From: Candidatus Sericytochromatia bacterium
GTDB lineage: Bacteria > Cyanobacteriota > Sericytochromatia > UBA7694
Direction: 5' to 3'
Assembly: GCA_913773825.1 (NCBI GenBank)
Contig: CAJYHH010000801.1
Location: forward strand, 1 to 9,254
DNA length: 9,254 nucleotides
In this document: in pieces, positions 1-6,893 of the stretch
Layout: every line of letters starts with the position of its first letter
Numbering within the stretch: position 1 is the first letter of the stretch
Notes under the pieces: generated by a model
What the model was told of the DNA's origin: nothing
Seen by the model: only the letters and a program-made list of their open reading frames with translations
The model's database searches: none
Position numbers and translations under genes: made by a program

Positions 1-14
1 ATAGACTGAATCGA

Positions 15-2912
15 TCAGTCACTAAGGGGAATGACCTGGCTGTACTCCAGACTGGCCTTAGCCCCCACGGTTGCGCTGATACCAGGGCCGGTCGGAATAT
101 TACCGCGAATATCCAGGCTATTGCGGCTGGTCACGGACAAGGAGACATTGCGTTTGCCGTCTTTTTCGACAATATTCAAGCTTAATACCGCATCAGACTT
201 AAAGTCCGCTCGGGTCACGCGTAAGCGACGCAGTGCCTGCTCGACTTCAGGGCCATCTACTAATCCAGTGGGCAGTCCAGCCTGGGTCAGCAGATTACGA
301 GCGTCCGTTAAGACATCCCGGCTAAAGTTCAGGCCTGGAATAATAATCCCAACCTGCTGGCTTTTTAAGCGGCCATCATCATAACGCACCAGTTTGCCCG
401 TCAAGCCATATTGCTGACTCCCGCGTGTATAGCTGGCCTCTACTGAGACCCCACGAGTGCGGTCAACGGTCAGCGCTTCACCCTCATCCCGACGGCCGTT
501 TTGATTGATATCATTAAAGTTATGCTGAGTCAGCTCTTCGACGGTCACTTTTCCTTTGCCGCCGCGCTTATTCTCTTTTGAGCCCTGGCTCACACCCAGT
601 TCATAAGTCTGAATTGTGCCAGTCTGACGGGTCAGCTCAATAAAGTTCAAAAATTCACTGCGCGCTGCAGCAGCTTCAGACGAAGTCAGACCATAGCGGC
701 TTAAGCTGTCTGTAACCCCATTCAGCAAGCGCGAAAACTCACGCACCTGAGCTGGATTTTTGAGTCGGATACCGCCCATGGCTTCAAAGCGGGCCCGGCC
801 TTCAACGTCAAAGAGCCAGGCTTTGACCTTGCCGCTGACTTCACCGCCTAAGCGCACGCTGAGCGTATATGAGCCATCAAGCTCTTTACTGCCATTAATG
901 CTGGCAACCAGTGAAGCGGTGCCTTCTAGACCTAAGTTACTGTTAACCGTGCGCCCGGCTGTAATCCCAGCCGTCAGCTCAATTGAAAACTTACCAGCAT
1001 TGCTGTCTAAGAGGCGATCCAGCTGATTCAACTCACTCTGATTCTGAGCCTGCTGACGGCGCAAGGCTTCTTCACCGCGCACAATAAGCTGATCGGTCTG
1101 GGTAATGTCAGTTTCGAGCCCTTGATTAGCAGTTGTGGCGGCAGTGAGTTCAGCCTGAGCGCCCTGAATCCGGGCATCTGTTGCAGCAGCCTGAACTTCA
1201 GTTGCCGCTACTTCAGAGCTGACCTGGCTGGCATGGCCGCGCGCAGAACGAATCGGCTCTTGCAGCTGACGACCAAAAGCGCTGGCCTCAGCTTGTGAAA
1301 GATTGTTATTCGCATCAGCGACTAAAGCTTTAGCCCCGCTGATGGCCTGCCCCGCTACGGCGCGTTCACGGCCAGCAGTCGCTAAACTCACCTGAGCGGC
1401 ATCTAAACTGGAAGCCGCTGCCGCCTGCGACTGACGCGCCTGTTGATTGGCCGCACGGGCGCCAGGGTAATCCTGCCGACCCGCAGCAGCGCCCGCAGCC
1501 TGATTAGCGGCACGCCCCTGCACAGTCGCCGCCTGAGCCTGTGCAATCTGGCCATTGGCCTGACCCACGGCGCTGTCTGCGCGTCTGAGAGCCGCCTGGG
1601 CTTCGAGATTGCGCTGACGAGCCGCTTCTAAGGCGACTTCAGCATTGACCAGATTTAAAAACGCATTCTGAAAAGCCTGAGACGTTCCCGGAATACTGCG
1701 CAAAGCCGCTGCGCGGGCCTCTGCCCCACTTAAACTGCCGCTGCGAATCTGATCGCGCAGGGACGAAAAACGCTGCACAAAGGTCACTAAATCACTTTGG
1801 TCATTGAGATAAGTCTGCAGCGCCCCAGCAATGGTTTTGGTTTCATTCGCGCGCTCGCGCTGGCCGACTTCGATCTGGCCTAAGCGTTTATAAGTGGTGT
1901 TAATAAAGCGGCCTAAATTATGCTCATGGCGCTGTTCAGCAGGTTTATCCTTGAGCTGTAGATAAGTCGTCGCAATCGTGTTGAGGTCGCTAAGCTGCCC
2001 CTGCAAACGAGAAAAGGTTTCGGTGTCGAGATCTGCAGCCGCTGCACTCAGCAGCTCTGTGGCAGCTTGGATTTTACCGGTGAGTTCGTTAACGTCAGCA
2101 GTTATCTCACGGCCATTTCGACCATCCAGGCTACCAATGCTGCCATAGAGCCCGGATAGATTTTGTAATAAGGCTTTGGTGCGTTCTAAACTGGCAATTT
2201 CTTCTGGTGAACCACCCTGCTGAATTTGAGCGTTAAGCGTTTCAACATTCTGATTGAGCTCTGTCTGGCGCTGATTAAAAATGGTGCGCGGCGACTGCTG
2301 ATTCGTGTAAAAAGCATCAAGGGCGCTAAAATTGCGCCCGCGCTGAGGTGGAATTACCGCATCATTGGCTAAAGCCGCTAAATCCAGCGGGGCAGGTCCG
2401 GCAGCGCTCTGGACGGGTTGTGAGGTCTGAAATAGCGGTGAAGCCGCCAACACACTTTCCGCTTCACGATACAGGGCCAACACAGCCTGACGAGTCTGCA
2501 ACTGCAGCTCAAGCTCCTGACGTTCTGGTGCATCAGGGCCTAAGGCGTTGAGACGTGTCTGTAAATCCCTAATCCCCGTTTGCAGAGTTTCAAGATTCTG
2601 GGGCAAAGTAACGCTGCGAAAACGCTCAAGCATACTGCTAATCGAGGCGTTGGCGCCACTGCCCGTCAGTTGCTGTAGATTCTGCAAAGCTTCATTCAAC
2701 TGGCTCACTGGCGCACTGGCTTCACCCGGCTGCCCCAGACGCAGGGTGTCCTGAACTCGACTGGCCAGATTTTCCAGATTGGCTTGAGGGGCAACAGTTG
2801 CAGCAGGCGGACTCGAAGCTGTCGCAGCAGGCAAAGGCGGCCCGCCAGGTCGAGTCAGACCCAGAGACCGGTCGAATTGAGCTGGTGATAGAACTCTCAT
2901 GCCTGTGTTCAT
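15..2912 (-). CDS. Large coiled-coil protein with beta-rich C-terminus, function unknown
   Basis: I do not recognise a named family. From the ATG at 2912 the product is 965 aa. Residues about 19-45 are Pro/Ala-rich. About 45-155 and 210-460 are heptad-like helices rich in Leu, Gln and Glu, and about 425-630 is a strongly Ala/Gln-rich helical stretch. About 640-720 and 820-965 show alternating polar/hydrophobic residues and many Gly, as in beta strands. Residues 801-812 (DINQNGRRDEGE) match the EF-hand loop spacing D-x-N-x-N-G-x-x-D-x-x-E. I find no cysteine, one Trp (about 699), no signal peptide and no membrane segment. The protein ends in Asp, so it lacks the C-terminal aromatic residue typical of outer-membrane barrels. 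The frame can extend to a TTG at 2918, but ATG 2912 lies 10 nt after AAGGGAG and is preferred. The gene is monocistronic here and diverges from the DUF3500 gene. A structural, surface or filament role is only a guess. Confidence 0.85.
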   Translation of the reverse strand: MNTGMRVLSPAQFDRSLGLTRPGGPPLPAATASSPPAATVAPQANLENLASRVQDTLRLGQPGEASAPVSQLNEALQNLQQLTGSGANASISSMLERFRSVTLPQNLETLQTGIRDLQTRLNALGPDAPERQELELQLQTRQAVLALYREAESVLAASPLFQTSQPVQSAAGPAPLDLAALANDAVIPPQRGRNFSALDAFYTNQQSPRTIFNQRQTELNQNVETLNAQIQQGGSPEEIASLERTKALLQNLSGLYGSIGSLDGRNGREITADVNELTGKIQAATELLSAAAADLDTETFSRLQGQLSDLNTIATTYLQLKDKPAEQRHEHNLGRFINTTYKRLGQIEVGQRERANETKTIAGALQTYLNDQSDLVTFVQRFSSLRDQIRSGSLSGAEARAAALRSIPGTSQAFQNAFLNLVNAEVALEAARQRNLEAQAALRRADSAVGQANGQIAQAQAATVQGRAANQAAGAAAGRQDYPGARAANQQARQSQAAAASSLDAAQVSLATAGRERAVAGQAISGAKALVADANNNLSQAEASAFGRQLQEPIRSARGHASQVSSEVAATEVQAAATDARIQGAQAELTAATTANQGLETDITQTDQLIVRGEEALRRQQAQNQSELNQLDRLLDSNAGKFSIELTAGITAGRTVNSNLGLEGTASLVASINGSKELDGSYTLSVRLGGEVSGKVKAWLFDVEGRARFEAMGGIRLKNPAQVREFSRLLNGVTDSLSRYGLTSSEAAAARSEFLNFIELTRQTGTIQTYELGVSQGSKENKRGGKGKVTVEELTQHNFNDINQNGRRDEGEALTVDRTRGVSVEASYTRGSQQYGLTGKLVRYDDGRLKSQQVGIIIPGLNFSRDVLTDARNLLTQAGLPTGLVDGPEVEQALRRLRVTRADFKSDAVLSLNIVEKDGKRNVSLSVTSRNSLDIRGNIPTGPGISATVGAKASLEYSQVIPLSD

Positions 2913-2930
2913 CCGCAAATCACTCCCTTA

Positions 2931-2959
2931 GCTGACTTTAAAGGCCTTTTGATTATAAT
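2931..2959. promoter_or_regulatory. Divergent promoter with a shared palindromic -10 box
   Basis: ATTATAAT at 2952-2959 is its own reverse complement, so each strand contains a perfect TATAAT (plus 2954-2959, minus 2957-2952). On the plus strand CTGACT at 2932-2937 lies 16 bp upstream and matches 4 of 6 bases of TTGACA. On the minus strand I see no good -35, but initiation near 2945 would give a leader of about 33 nt carrying the AAGGGAG ribosome site of the 965-aa gene. The plus-strand transcript would have a leader of roughly 240 nt before the ATG at 3205. This is a prediction from base pattern only. Confidence 0.5.
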
Positions 2960-2983
2960 AGCAGCATAAGAGGTGGTGAGTGG

Positions 2984-3050
2984 TGGGTGGTGGGTTCAAA
3001 GACAAAATACAAGATGGGCTTTTGGGATTTCCTCTTAAACCCACCACCCA
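2984..3050. repeat. G-rich 13-bp perfect inverted repeat
   Basis: TGGGTGGTGGGTT at 2984-2996 is the exact reverse complement of AACCCACCACCCA at 3038-3050, with a 41-nt loop between. The loop has a smaller inverted pair, CAAAA (3003-3007) and TTTTG (3020-3024). The left arm continues a run of GG/GGG doublets beginning at 2972. The element lies in the predicted leader of the DUF3500 gene. No T-tract follows, so it does not look like a standard terminator. Confidence 0.6.
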
Positions 3051-3204
3051 AAACAGTCGGCTTCGGCGAATTAGACTGACTCAGTCAGCAACTTGCTTAA
3101 ACAAGCATCCGCTTCGGTTCATGGGTTGTTTACGTTTCAACATGGTCTGTACATGTCGGTGCTCCATACTCAAAACAGAAACAAACCCTACCAGGAGTCA
3201 CAAG
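3051..3204 (+). other. Leader of the DUF3500 gene with small dyads
   Basis: No gene is seen between the inverted repeat and the ATG at 3205. The stretch has a 13-bp palindrome CTGACTCAGTCAG (3076-3088) and a small hairpin TGCTT-AAAC-AAGCA (3094-3107). AGGAG at 3193-3197 is a good ribosome binding site 7 nt before ATG 3205. I compared it by eye with tRNA and common riboswitch patterns and recognised none. Confidence 0.4.
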
Positions 3205-4426
3205 ATGCCTGACGTTAAATTGATTGACCGGATCCTGCTCACCTCAACTCTGTCCTTGACTTTAATGGGCAGCCTGTTTGCCTGTCAGGGTAGCGTCCCC
3301 ACTCTGGCCACAGACTCCAGCAGCAACAGCAATACAGCAAGCGCCGCTCAAACTCATATGGGCTTTATGGGCGGTGGGCCAGGTGAACGTCCGGGTGGTC
3401 AAAGGTACCTCTGTTGTCAGCGGCAGCACCACGTATAATCCTGAGCCTGCTGCTAACAGCTGCACCAGTGACAGCGGCATCAGGCAGATTATCTGTCTGG
3501 CAGATGCTTTAAAAGCCACTTTAAACGCCAGCCAGCTGGCGACGCTGCAGCGGACTTATTCAGTTAGCGAAGCCAAACGCTGGTCCACTTTACCTCAGCC
3601 ATTAATGGGCGATATGGGCGACAGCAGTCGGGTTGGCTTAAATTTTGGCGAGATGACAACTGAGCAGATTCAGGCGGCCAAAGTTCTGCTTAAAGCCATG
3701 ACCAGCACGCAGGCAAATAAAGGTTGGCAAGAAGTCCAGCAAATCTTAAATGCCGACGAATATTTACAGGCCAATGGCGCAGGCAGCGTCTATGGAGCCC
3801 AGAACGATTATCTGGCCTTTTTAGGCACACCCGCCACAAGCTGCACCTTTGAAATTCAGTTTGGCGGCCATCACTTAGCGCTTGCCAACACTTACAAAGA
3901 CGGTAATTTAACGGGTGCAACTCCTTCATTTAGAGGTTTAGAACCCTTTGCCGCCTTTAGCTGGAACGGCAGTAATAACCAGCCCCTGCAGCAGGAAAAA
4001 GAGAGTTTACAGGCCATTTTAGCCTCTTTTTCAAGCAGCCAGCTAGCCACAGCTAAAATCAACCGATCATTTGGCGATGTGGTGGTCGGCCCACAAAAAG
4101 ACGGCCAGTTTCAAGCCAGCCCATCTGGTATCAAAGTCAGTGAATTATCTGAAGCCCAAAAGAACCTGATTATCACCGCGATTAAAACTTATGTAGATGA
4201 CATCGCAGGAACCGAATTTTTACTCCAGAACTATCTCTCAGAGCTGGATCAAAGCTACATTGCTTATACAGGCAGCACGGACTTAGCCAATCACGGTGAT
4301 TATATCCGCATTGACGGCCCTTCGGTCTGGATTGAATACTCCTGCCAGAACGGCGTGATTTATCAGGCTACCCATCCTCACTCGGTCTAGCGTGATAAAC
4401 AACTCGACTATGGGGGAAATCGCTAA
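3205..4426 (+). pseudogene. DUF3500-family lipoprotein gene, frameshifted and with an amber codon
   Basis: The gene starts at ATG 3205 after a clear AGGAG site. The first frame encodes a charged N-terminus, a hydrophobic core and a lipobox-like LFAC with Cys at residue 27, then a Ser/Asn/Thr-rich linker. That frame ends at TAA 3436-3438. The rest of the protein continues in the next frame to 4390, so one base must be skipped, most simply in GGG at 3376-3378. Removing one G there reads MGFMGGGQVNVRVVKG. Downstream I recognise DUF3500 features: GGHHLALA, a P-x-F-x-G-x-E-P segment, and HGDYIRIDGPSVWIEYSCQ near the end. The frame hits TAG at 4388-4390, but the same frame continues RDKQLDYGGNR to TAA 4424-4426, which looks like the normal family end with TGG changed to TAG. 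Restored length would be about 406 aa. DUF3500 has no firmly known biochemical role. The product would be a membrane-anchored envelope lipoprotein if expressed. The two lesions suggest recent decay, though sequencing error or recoding is not excluded. Confidence 0.8.
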
Positions 4427-4458
4427 AAACTGGTAGCTCGTAAAGCCAGCCTAAAATG

Positions 4459-4492
4459 AAAAGCCTGAGAGCTCAATACTCTCAGGCTTTTT
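4459..4492. terminator. Bidirectional rho-independent terminator
   Basis: A perfect 13-bp stem (AAAAGCCTGAGAG at 4459-4471 with CTCTCAGGCTTTT at 4479-4491) closes a 7-nt loop. On the plus strand it ends in TTTTT. On the minus strand the transcript also reads CTTTTCATTTT after the GC-rich stem. It lies between the convergent DUF3500 and SDR genes, 32 bp past the restored TAA and 50 bp past the SDR stop, and should serve both. Confidence 0.9.
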
Positions 4493-4542
4493 GTATTTAG
4501 ATATTTACTAGCCGCTAGCGACTCGCGATAAGCCACCAGCTC

Positions 4543-5295
4543 TCACAACAGATACCCACCAGAGACCTGAATATCCTGAGCGGTGACCCAGCGACAGTCT
4601 TCTGACAGCAAAGCGGCAATCAGCCTGCCCACGTCATCTGGCTGGCCGATGCGGCCTAAAGCCGTCTGGGCCGCCAAAGGCTCGATATATTCAGGATGTT
4701 TGGCAAAAGCGCCATCGGCTAAATTGGTCACAACTGGCCCGGGTGAGACCGCATTGACGCGAATCCCGCGTGGACTCAGTTCTTTAGCCAGATAGCGTGT
4801 TGCACAGCTCAAAGCCGCTTTAGAGGCCCCATAAGCCGAAAATCCAGGTGTCGCCAATTGAGTCGCATTGCTTGAGACATTAATTATCTGGCCCCCGTCG
4901 CGCAGCAGCGGCAATAGGGCCTGAGTCAGAAAAAACGGTCCTTTAAAATTGGTGTTAAAAATCTGGTCATAATAGTCTTCGCTTATCTCAGTAAAAGGCA
5001 TGCCACCCCCCATTCCGGCATTATTGACCAGATAATCAAACTGACTTTGCTGCCAGCGCGTCTGAAGTAAATCTTTAATCTGCTCCACAAAGCCCGCAAA
5101 TTCACTGACACGGCTCACATCGAGCTTCAGCGCCAGAGCTGAGCCACCAGCGGCTTCAATTTCGTTCATTGCCGCTTCAGCCCCCGCCTGCTGGCCTCTG
5201 TAAGTCAGGATCACGGCAACACCACGCTGACCCAACTGAATCGCTGCACTCTTGCCAATTCCTGAACTTCCGCCGGTGATGACAGCAATTTTCAT
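4543..5295 (-). CDS. SDR-family NAD(P)-dependent oxidoreductase
   Basis: This is a classical short-chain dehydrogenase/reductase of 250 aa, a normal length for the family, and is expected to be a soluble cytoplasmic enzyme. Residues 7-14 read TGGSSGIG, the dinucleotide-binding Gly motif. LDV at 58-60 binds adenine and NNAG is at 91-94. The catalytic tetrad is complete: Asn116 in NTNFKG, Ser141/142 in INVSS, Tyr155 and Lys159 in YGASK. The PG motif is at 185-186. The substrate cannot be read from sequence; a carbonyl or hydroxyl group on a small molecule is the family norm. ATG 5295 follows AGAGG by 8 nt. It is transcribed away from the AraC gene across a 169-bp spacer, an arrangement in which the regulator often controls the enzyme. 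A TAAAAT on the minus strand in the proximal spacer is a weak candidate -10. Confidence 0.95.
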   Translation of the reverse strand: MKIAVITGGSSGIGKSAAIQLGQRGVAVILTYRGQQAGAEAAMNEIEAAGGSALALKLDVSRVSEFAGFVEQIKDLLQTRWQQSQFDYLVNNAGMGGGMPFTEISEDYYDQIFNTNFKGPFFLTQALLPLLRDGGQIINVSSNATQLATPGFSAYGASKAALSCATRYLAKELSPRGIRVNAVSPGPVVTNLADGAFAKHPEYIEPLAAQTALGRIGQPDDVGRLIAALLSEDCRWVTAQDIQVSGGYLL

Positions 5296-5420
5296 ATCAA
5301 TAGCCTCTTTAAAAGTGATAGATTTTAAACATTGATGGGGAAATGTTTTCTTGCTTTCATCGTGTCATTCAGAACAATTTTTCAATAGCGCTAATCCTCG
5401 CAATTGATTGCCTAATCCTG

Positions 5421-5433
5421 TCAAATGATTTGA
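5421..5433. promoter_or_regulatory. Candidate operator palindrome between SDR and araC-type gene
   Basis: TCAAATGATTTGA is a perfect odd-centred palindrome. It is bracketed by ATCCTG (5415-5420) and CAGGAT (5444-5449), which are also inverted copies of each other. The palindrome overlaps the predicted -35 of the AraC-type gene by four bases (5430-5433), so a protein bound here could repress that gene while acting on the SDR gene on the other side. Binding by the adjacent AraC protein is inferred. Confidence 0.45.
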
Positions 5434-5458
5434 ATAATTTAGTCAGGATCGAGATAAT
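5430..5458 (+). promoter_or_regulatory. Sigma70-type promoter of the AraC-type gene
   Basis: TTGAAT (5430-5435), a 17-bp spacer and GATAAT (5453-5458) form a good sigma70 promoter. Only six bases, AAAAAC, separate the -10 box from ATG 5465. Transcription would then begin at or next to the A of the start codon, giving a leaderless mRNA. The lack of a well-placed Shine-Dalgarno sequence agrees: AGGA at 5445-5448 is 16 nt away, and it would lie upstream of the transcript. Confidence 0.55.
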
Positions 5459-5464
5459 AAAAAC

Positions 5465-6349
5465 ATGGATGCCCTTACAGAACTCAAACAATTGACTTTA
5501 CAAGCCAGCACCCAGCCAACTGAAACAGGTATTCCAGGCTTGGTCATGATTCAGGGCCTGGTGCCCGAACACCAGCTGGCAGCCGTCTATGAACCGATGA
5601 TTGGCCTGACGTTACAAGGCCGCAAGCTGTTGACCATTGGCGATAAGCTCTTTAACTGCGGCCCTGGTGAGTATTTTGTTTTGCCAGTGGATCTGCCCGC
5701 TACAGCCCTTGTTCAGCAAGGCCCCCAGGGAGAGCCTTATCTTTCGCTGGGTCTAAGCATCAAGCCAGAGCGCCTGCTCAGTCTGCTTGAAGAACAGCTG
5801 ACCACAGAGCCGGGTTTGCCAGCAGCTGGTTTTGGCTTAAGTCCGGCAAGTGCTGAACTGCTCGATGCCTGGCGGCGGCTCTTCAAGCTAATGCACCACC
5901 CAGAAGATATTCCGGCTCTGGCTGCAGCCTACGAACGCGAGATTCTTTACCGCGTACTTAAAGGCCCTCAGGGTGATCTGTTACGGGCAATCGCCAGCCC
6001 AGAAAGCGCCCTGGCAGAAATCCGCAACAGCATTAGCTGGATTCGCAGCCATCTGACTGAGTCTTTTCAGGTTGAACGTTTAGCTCAGCAAGCTGGCATG
6101 AGTGAGTCTGTGTTTTACCGCCATTTTCGCAGTATCACCGGCCTCAGCCCGATTCAGTTTCAAAAACGCATGCGCCTGCTCGAAGCACGCAAAAGCCTGA
6201 TCAGCTCACAACAATCAGCGGCACAAGTGGCCTGGGCTGTAGGCTATGAAAGTGTGACACAGTTTAACCGTGAGTACTCCCGCATGTTTGGATCACCCCC
6301 AGCAACAGACGCATCACGGATCCGGCGGGAATTAGCATTGTCCCGCTAA
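5465..6349 (+). CDS. AraC-family transcriptional regulator with PF06719-type N-terminus
   Basis: This is a 294-aa DNA-binding regulator. Residues about 20-180 resemble the AraC_N domain (PF06719), with the cupin-like stretch TLQGRKLLTIGD, GPGEYFVLPVDLPAT and LSLGLSIKPERL. The C-terminal AraC/XylS domain has two helix-turn-helix units: about 200-221 (VERLAQQAGMSESVFYRHF) and about 251-280 (AQVAWAVGYESVTQFNREYS then MFGSPP). The PF06719 group includes E. coli YqhC, which activates aldehyde reductase genes, and members often sit next to oxidoreductases. Here the SDR gene diverges from it, so the SDR is the likely target. No better start is seen than ATG 5465. Autoregulation is plausible from the palindrome on its -35. 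Its stop lies only 4 bp from the end of the convergent kinase-like gene, with no terminator between. Confidence 0.93.
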   Translation: MDALTELKQLTLQASTQPTETGIPGLVMIQGLVPEHQLAAVYEPMIGLTLQGRKLLTIGDKLFNCGPGEYFVLPVDLPATALVQQGPQGEPYLSLGLSIKPERLLSLLEEQLTTEPGLPAAGFGLSPASAELLDAWRRLFKLMHHPEDIPALAAAYEREILYRVLKGPQGDLLRAIASPESALAEIRNSISWIRSHLTESFQVERLAQQAGMSESVFYRHFRSITGLSPIQFQKRMRLLEARKSLISSQQSAAQVAWAVGYESVTQFNREYSRMFGSPPATDASRIRRELALSR

Positions 6350-6353
6350 GCCT

Positions 6354-6893
6354 TTAAAAACTAACCGCGTTGGTTTGCTGCCAAACCTGTTGAGCTCGCA
6401 CTTTTAACGGCCCCTGAAGCTCTATTAGTTTAGATTCAACTTGTAAGTCTACAGACATCAGCAGTTCTCTGAGTTTGTCATCAACTCTTTCTCTCAAATC
6501 CAGATCTTCTGAAGCGGGTAAATCAATTCGAGCAGGGCTTTCAATCGGCAGATAAAAAATGTTGTCTAGCTGCTCTAAAGCATTTATGACATCCGGCAGC
6601 ACAGCTTCTAAATCAACATAATCAGAGTCAGGCTGGCAGAGTACATAGGCCAGCAAATCCAAGGGACTGCGGTCAAAGAGTGTATTGGGGCCACTGTCAT
6701 ATAGGTTCTCAATTGCTCGATTGAGCTGGGCTTGATAGTCTTCAAGATTGGGTGGTGAAGCAAATAAATAACCCTCTTCAGCCAGCTGATAATAAGGTTC
6801 TGGCAGTAACGCGTAATCAGGCAAAGATCTGCTCAACTCAGCTAATAGCGAAGTTTTACCGGTAAAGTGGGCGCCAATAACCGCCATTTTCAT
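6354..6893 (-). CDS. P-loop nucleotide kinase-like ATP-binding protein (AAA_28-like)
   Basis: This is a small 179-aa P-loop protein. Residues 7-14 (GAHFTGKT) form a Walker A motif directly after an MKMAVI first strand. TLFDRSPLD at 71-79 resembles the Walker B/DRS segment of small-molecule kinases. NIFYLPIESP at 111-120 fits the strand that precedes the mobile lid, and DLRERVDDKLRELL supplies lid-type Arg residues. This architecture is like the AAA_28 (PF13521) group, related to NadR- and deoxynucleoside-kinase-type folds. Phosphorylation of a nucleotide or other small metabolite is the family expectation, but the substrate is unknown. The start codon overlaps the LysR stop (ATGA, 6893-6890). 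No ribosome site is visible in the preceding 20 nt, so translation probably depends on termination of LysR. This is the distal gene of a two-gene operon. Confidence 0.78.
   Translation of the reverse strand: MKMAVIGAHFTGKTSLLAELSRSLPDYALLPEPYYQLAEEGYLFASPPNLEDYQAQLNRAIENLYDSGPNTLFDRSPLDLLAYVLCQPDSDYVDLEAVLPDVINALEQLDNIFYLPIESPARIDLPASEDLDLRERVDDKLRELLMSVDLQVESKLIELQGPLKVRAQQVWQQTNAVSF

Noticed and set aside
1460..1900. Tandem DNA repeat in the Ala/Gln-rich part of the large gene
   Set aside because: The protein is compositionally repetitive, but I find no regular nucleotide repeat unit. The pattern comes from the helix composition.
3051..3204. tRNA or known riboswitch in the DUF3500 leader
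   Set aside because: There are small hairpins and a GGTTC-like string, but no cloverleaf, acceptor stem or recognised aptamer core.
3278..3280. ATG at 3278 as an independent start for the DUF3500 body
   Set aside because: It has no Shine-Dalgarno, and the first 35 residues are the out-of-frame reading of the lipoprotein linker. The AGGAG-led ATG at 3205 encodes a proper signal peptide.
3262..3519. Minus-strand open frame of 85 codons opposite the DUF3500 signal region
   Set aside because: It is an antisense shadow with no ribosome site and no protein-like features. The plus strand explains the region.
3690..3929. 79-codon minus-strand open frame
   Set aside because: It is an antisense shadow inside the DUF3500 gene, rich in Arg/Cys/Trp, as is typical of a non-coding frame.
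4504..4542. C-terminal extension of the SDR past its TGA (ELVAYRESLAASK)
   Set aside because: The frame stays open for some codons, but the SDR is already full length for its family at 250 aa, and the terminator lies just beyond.
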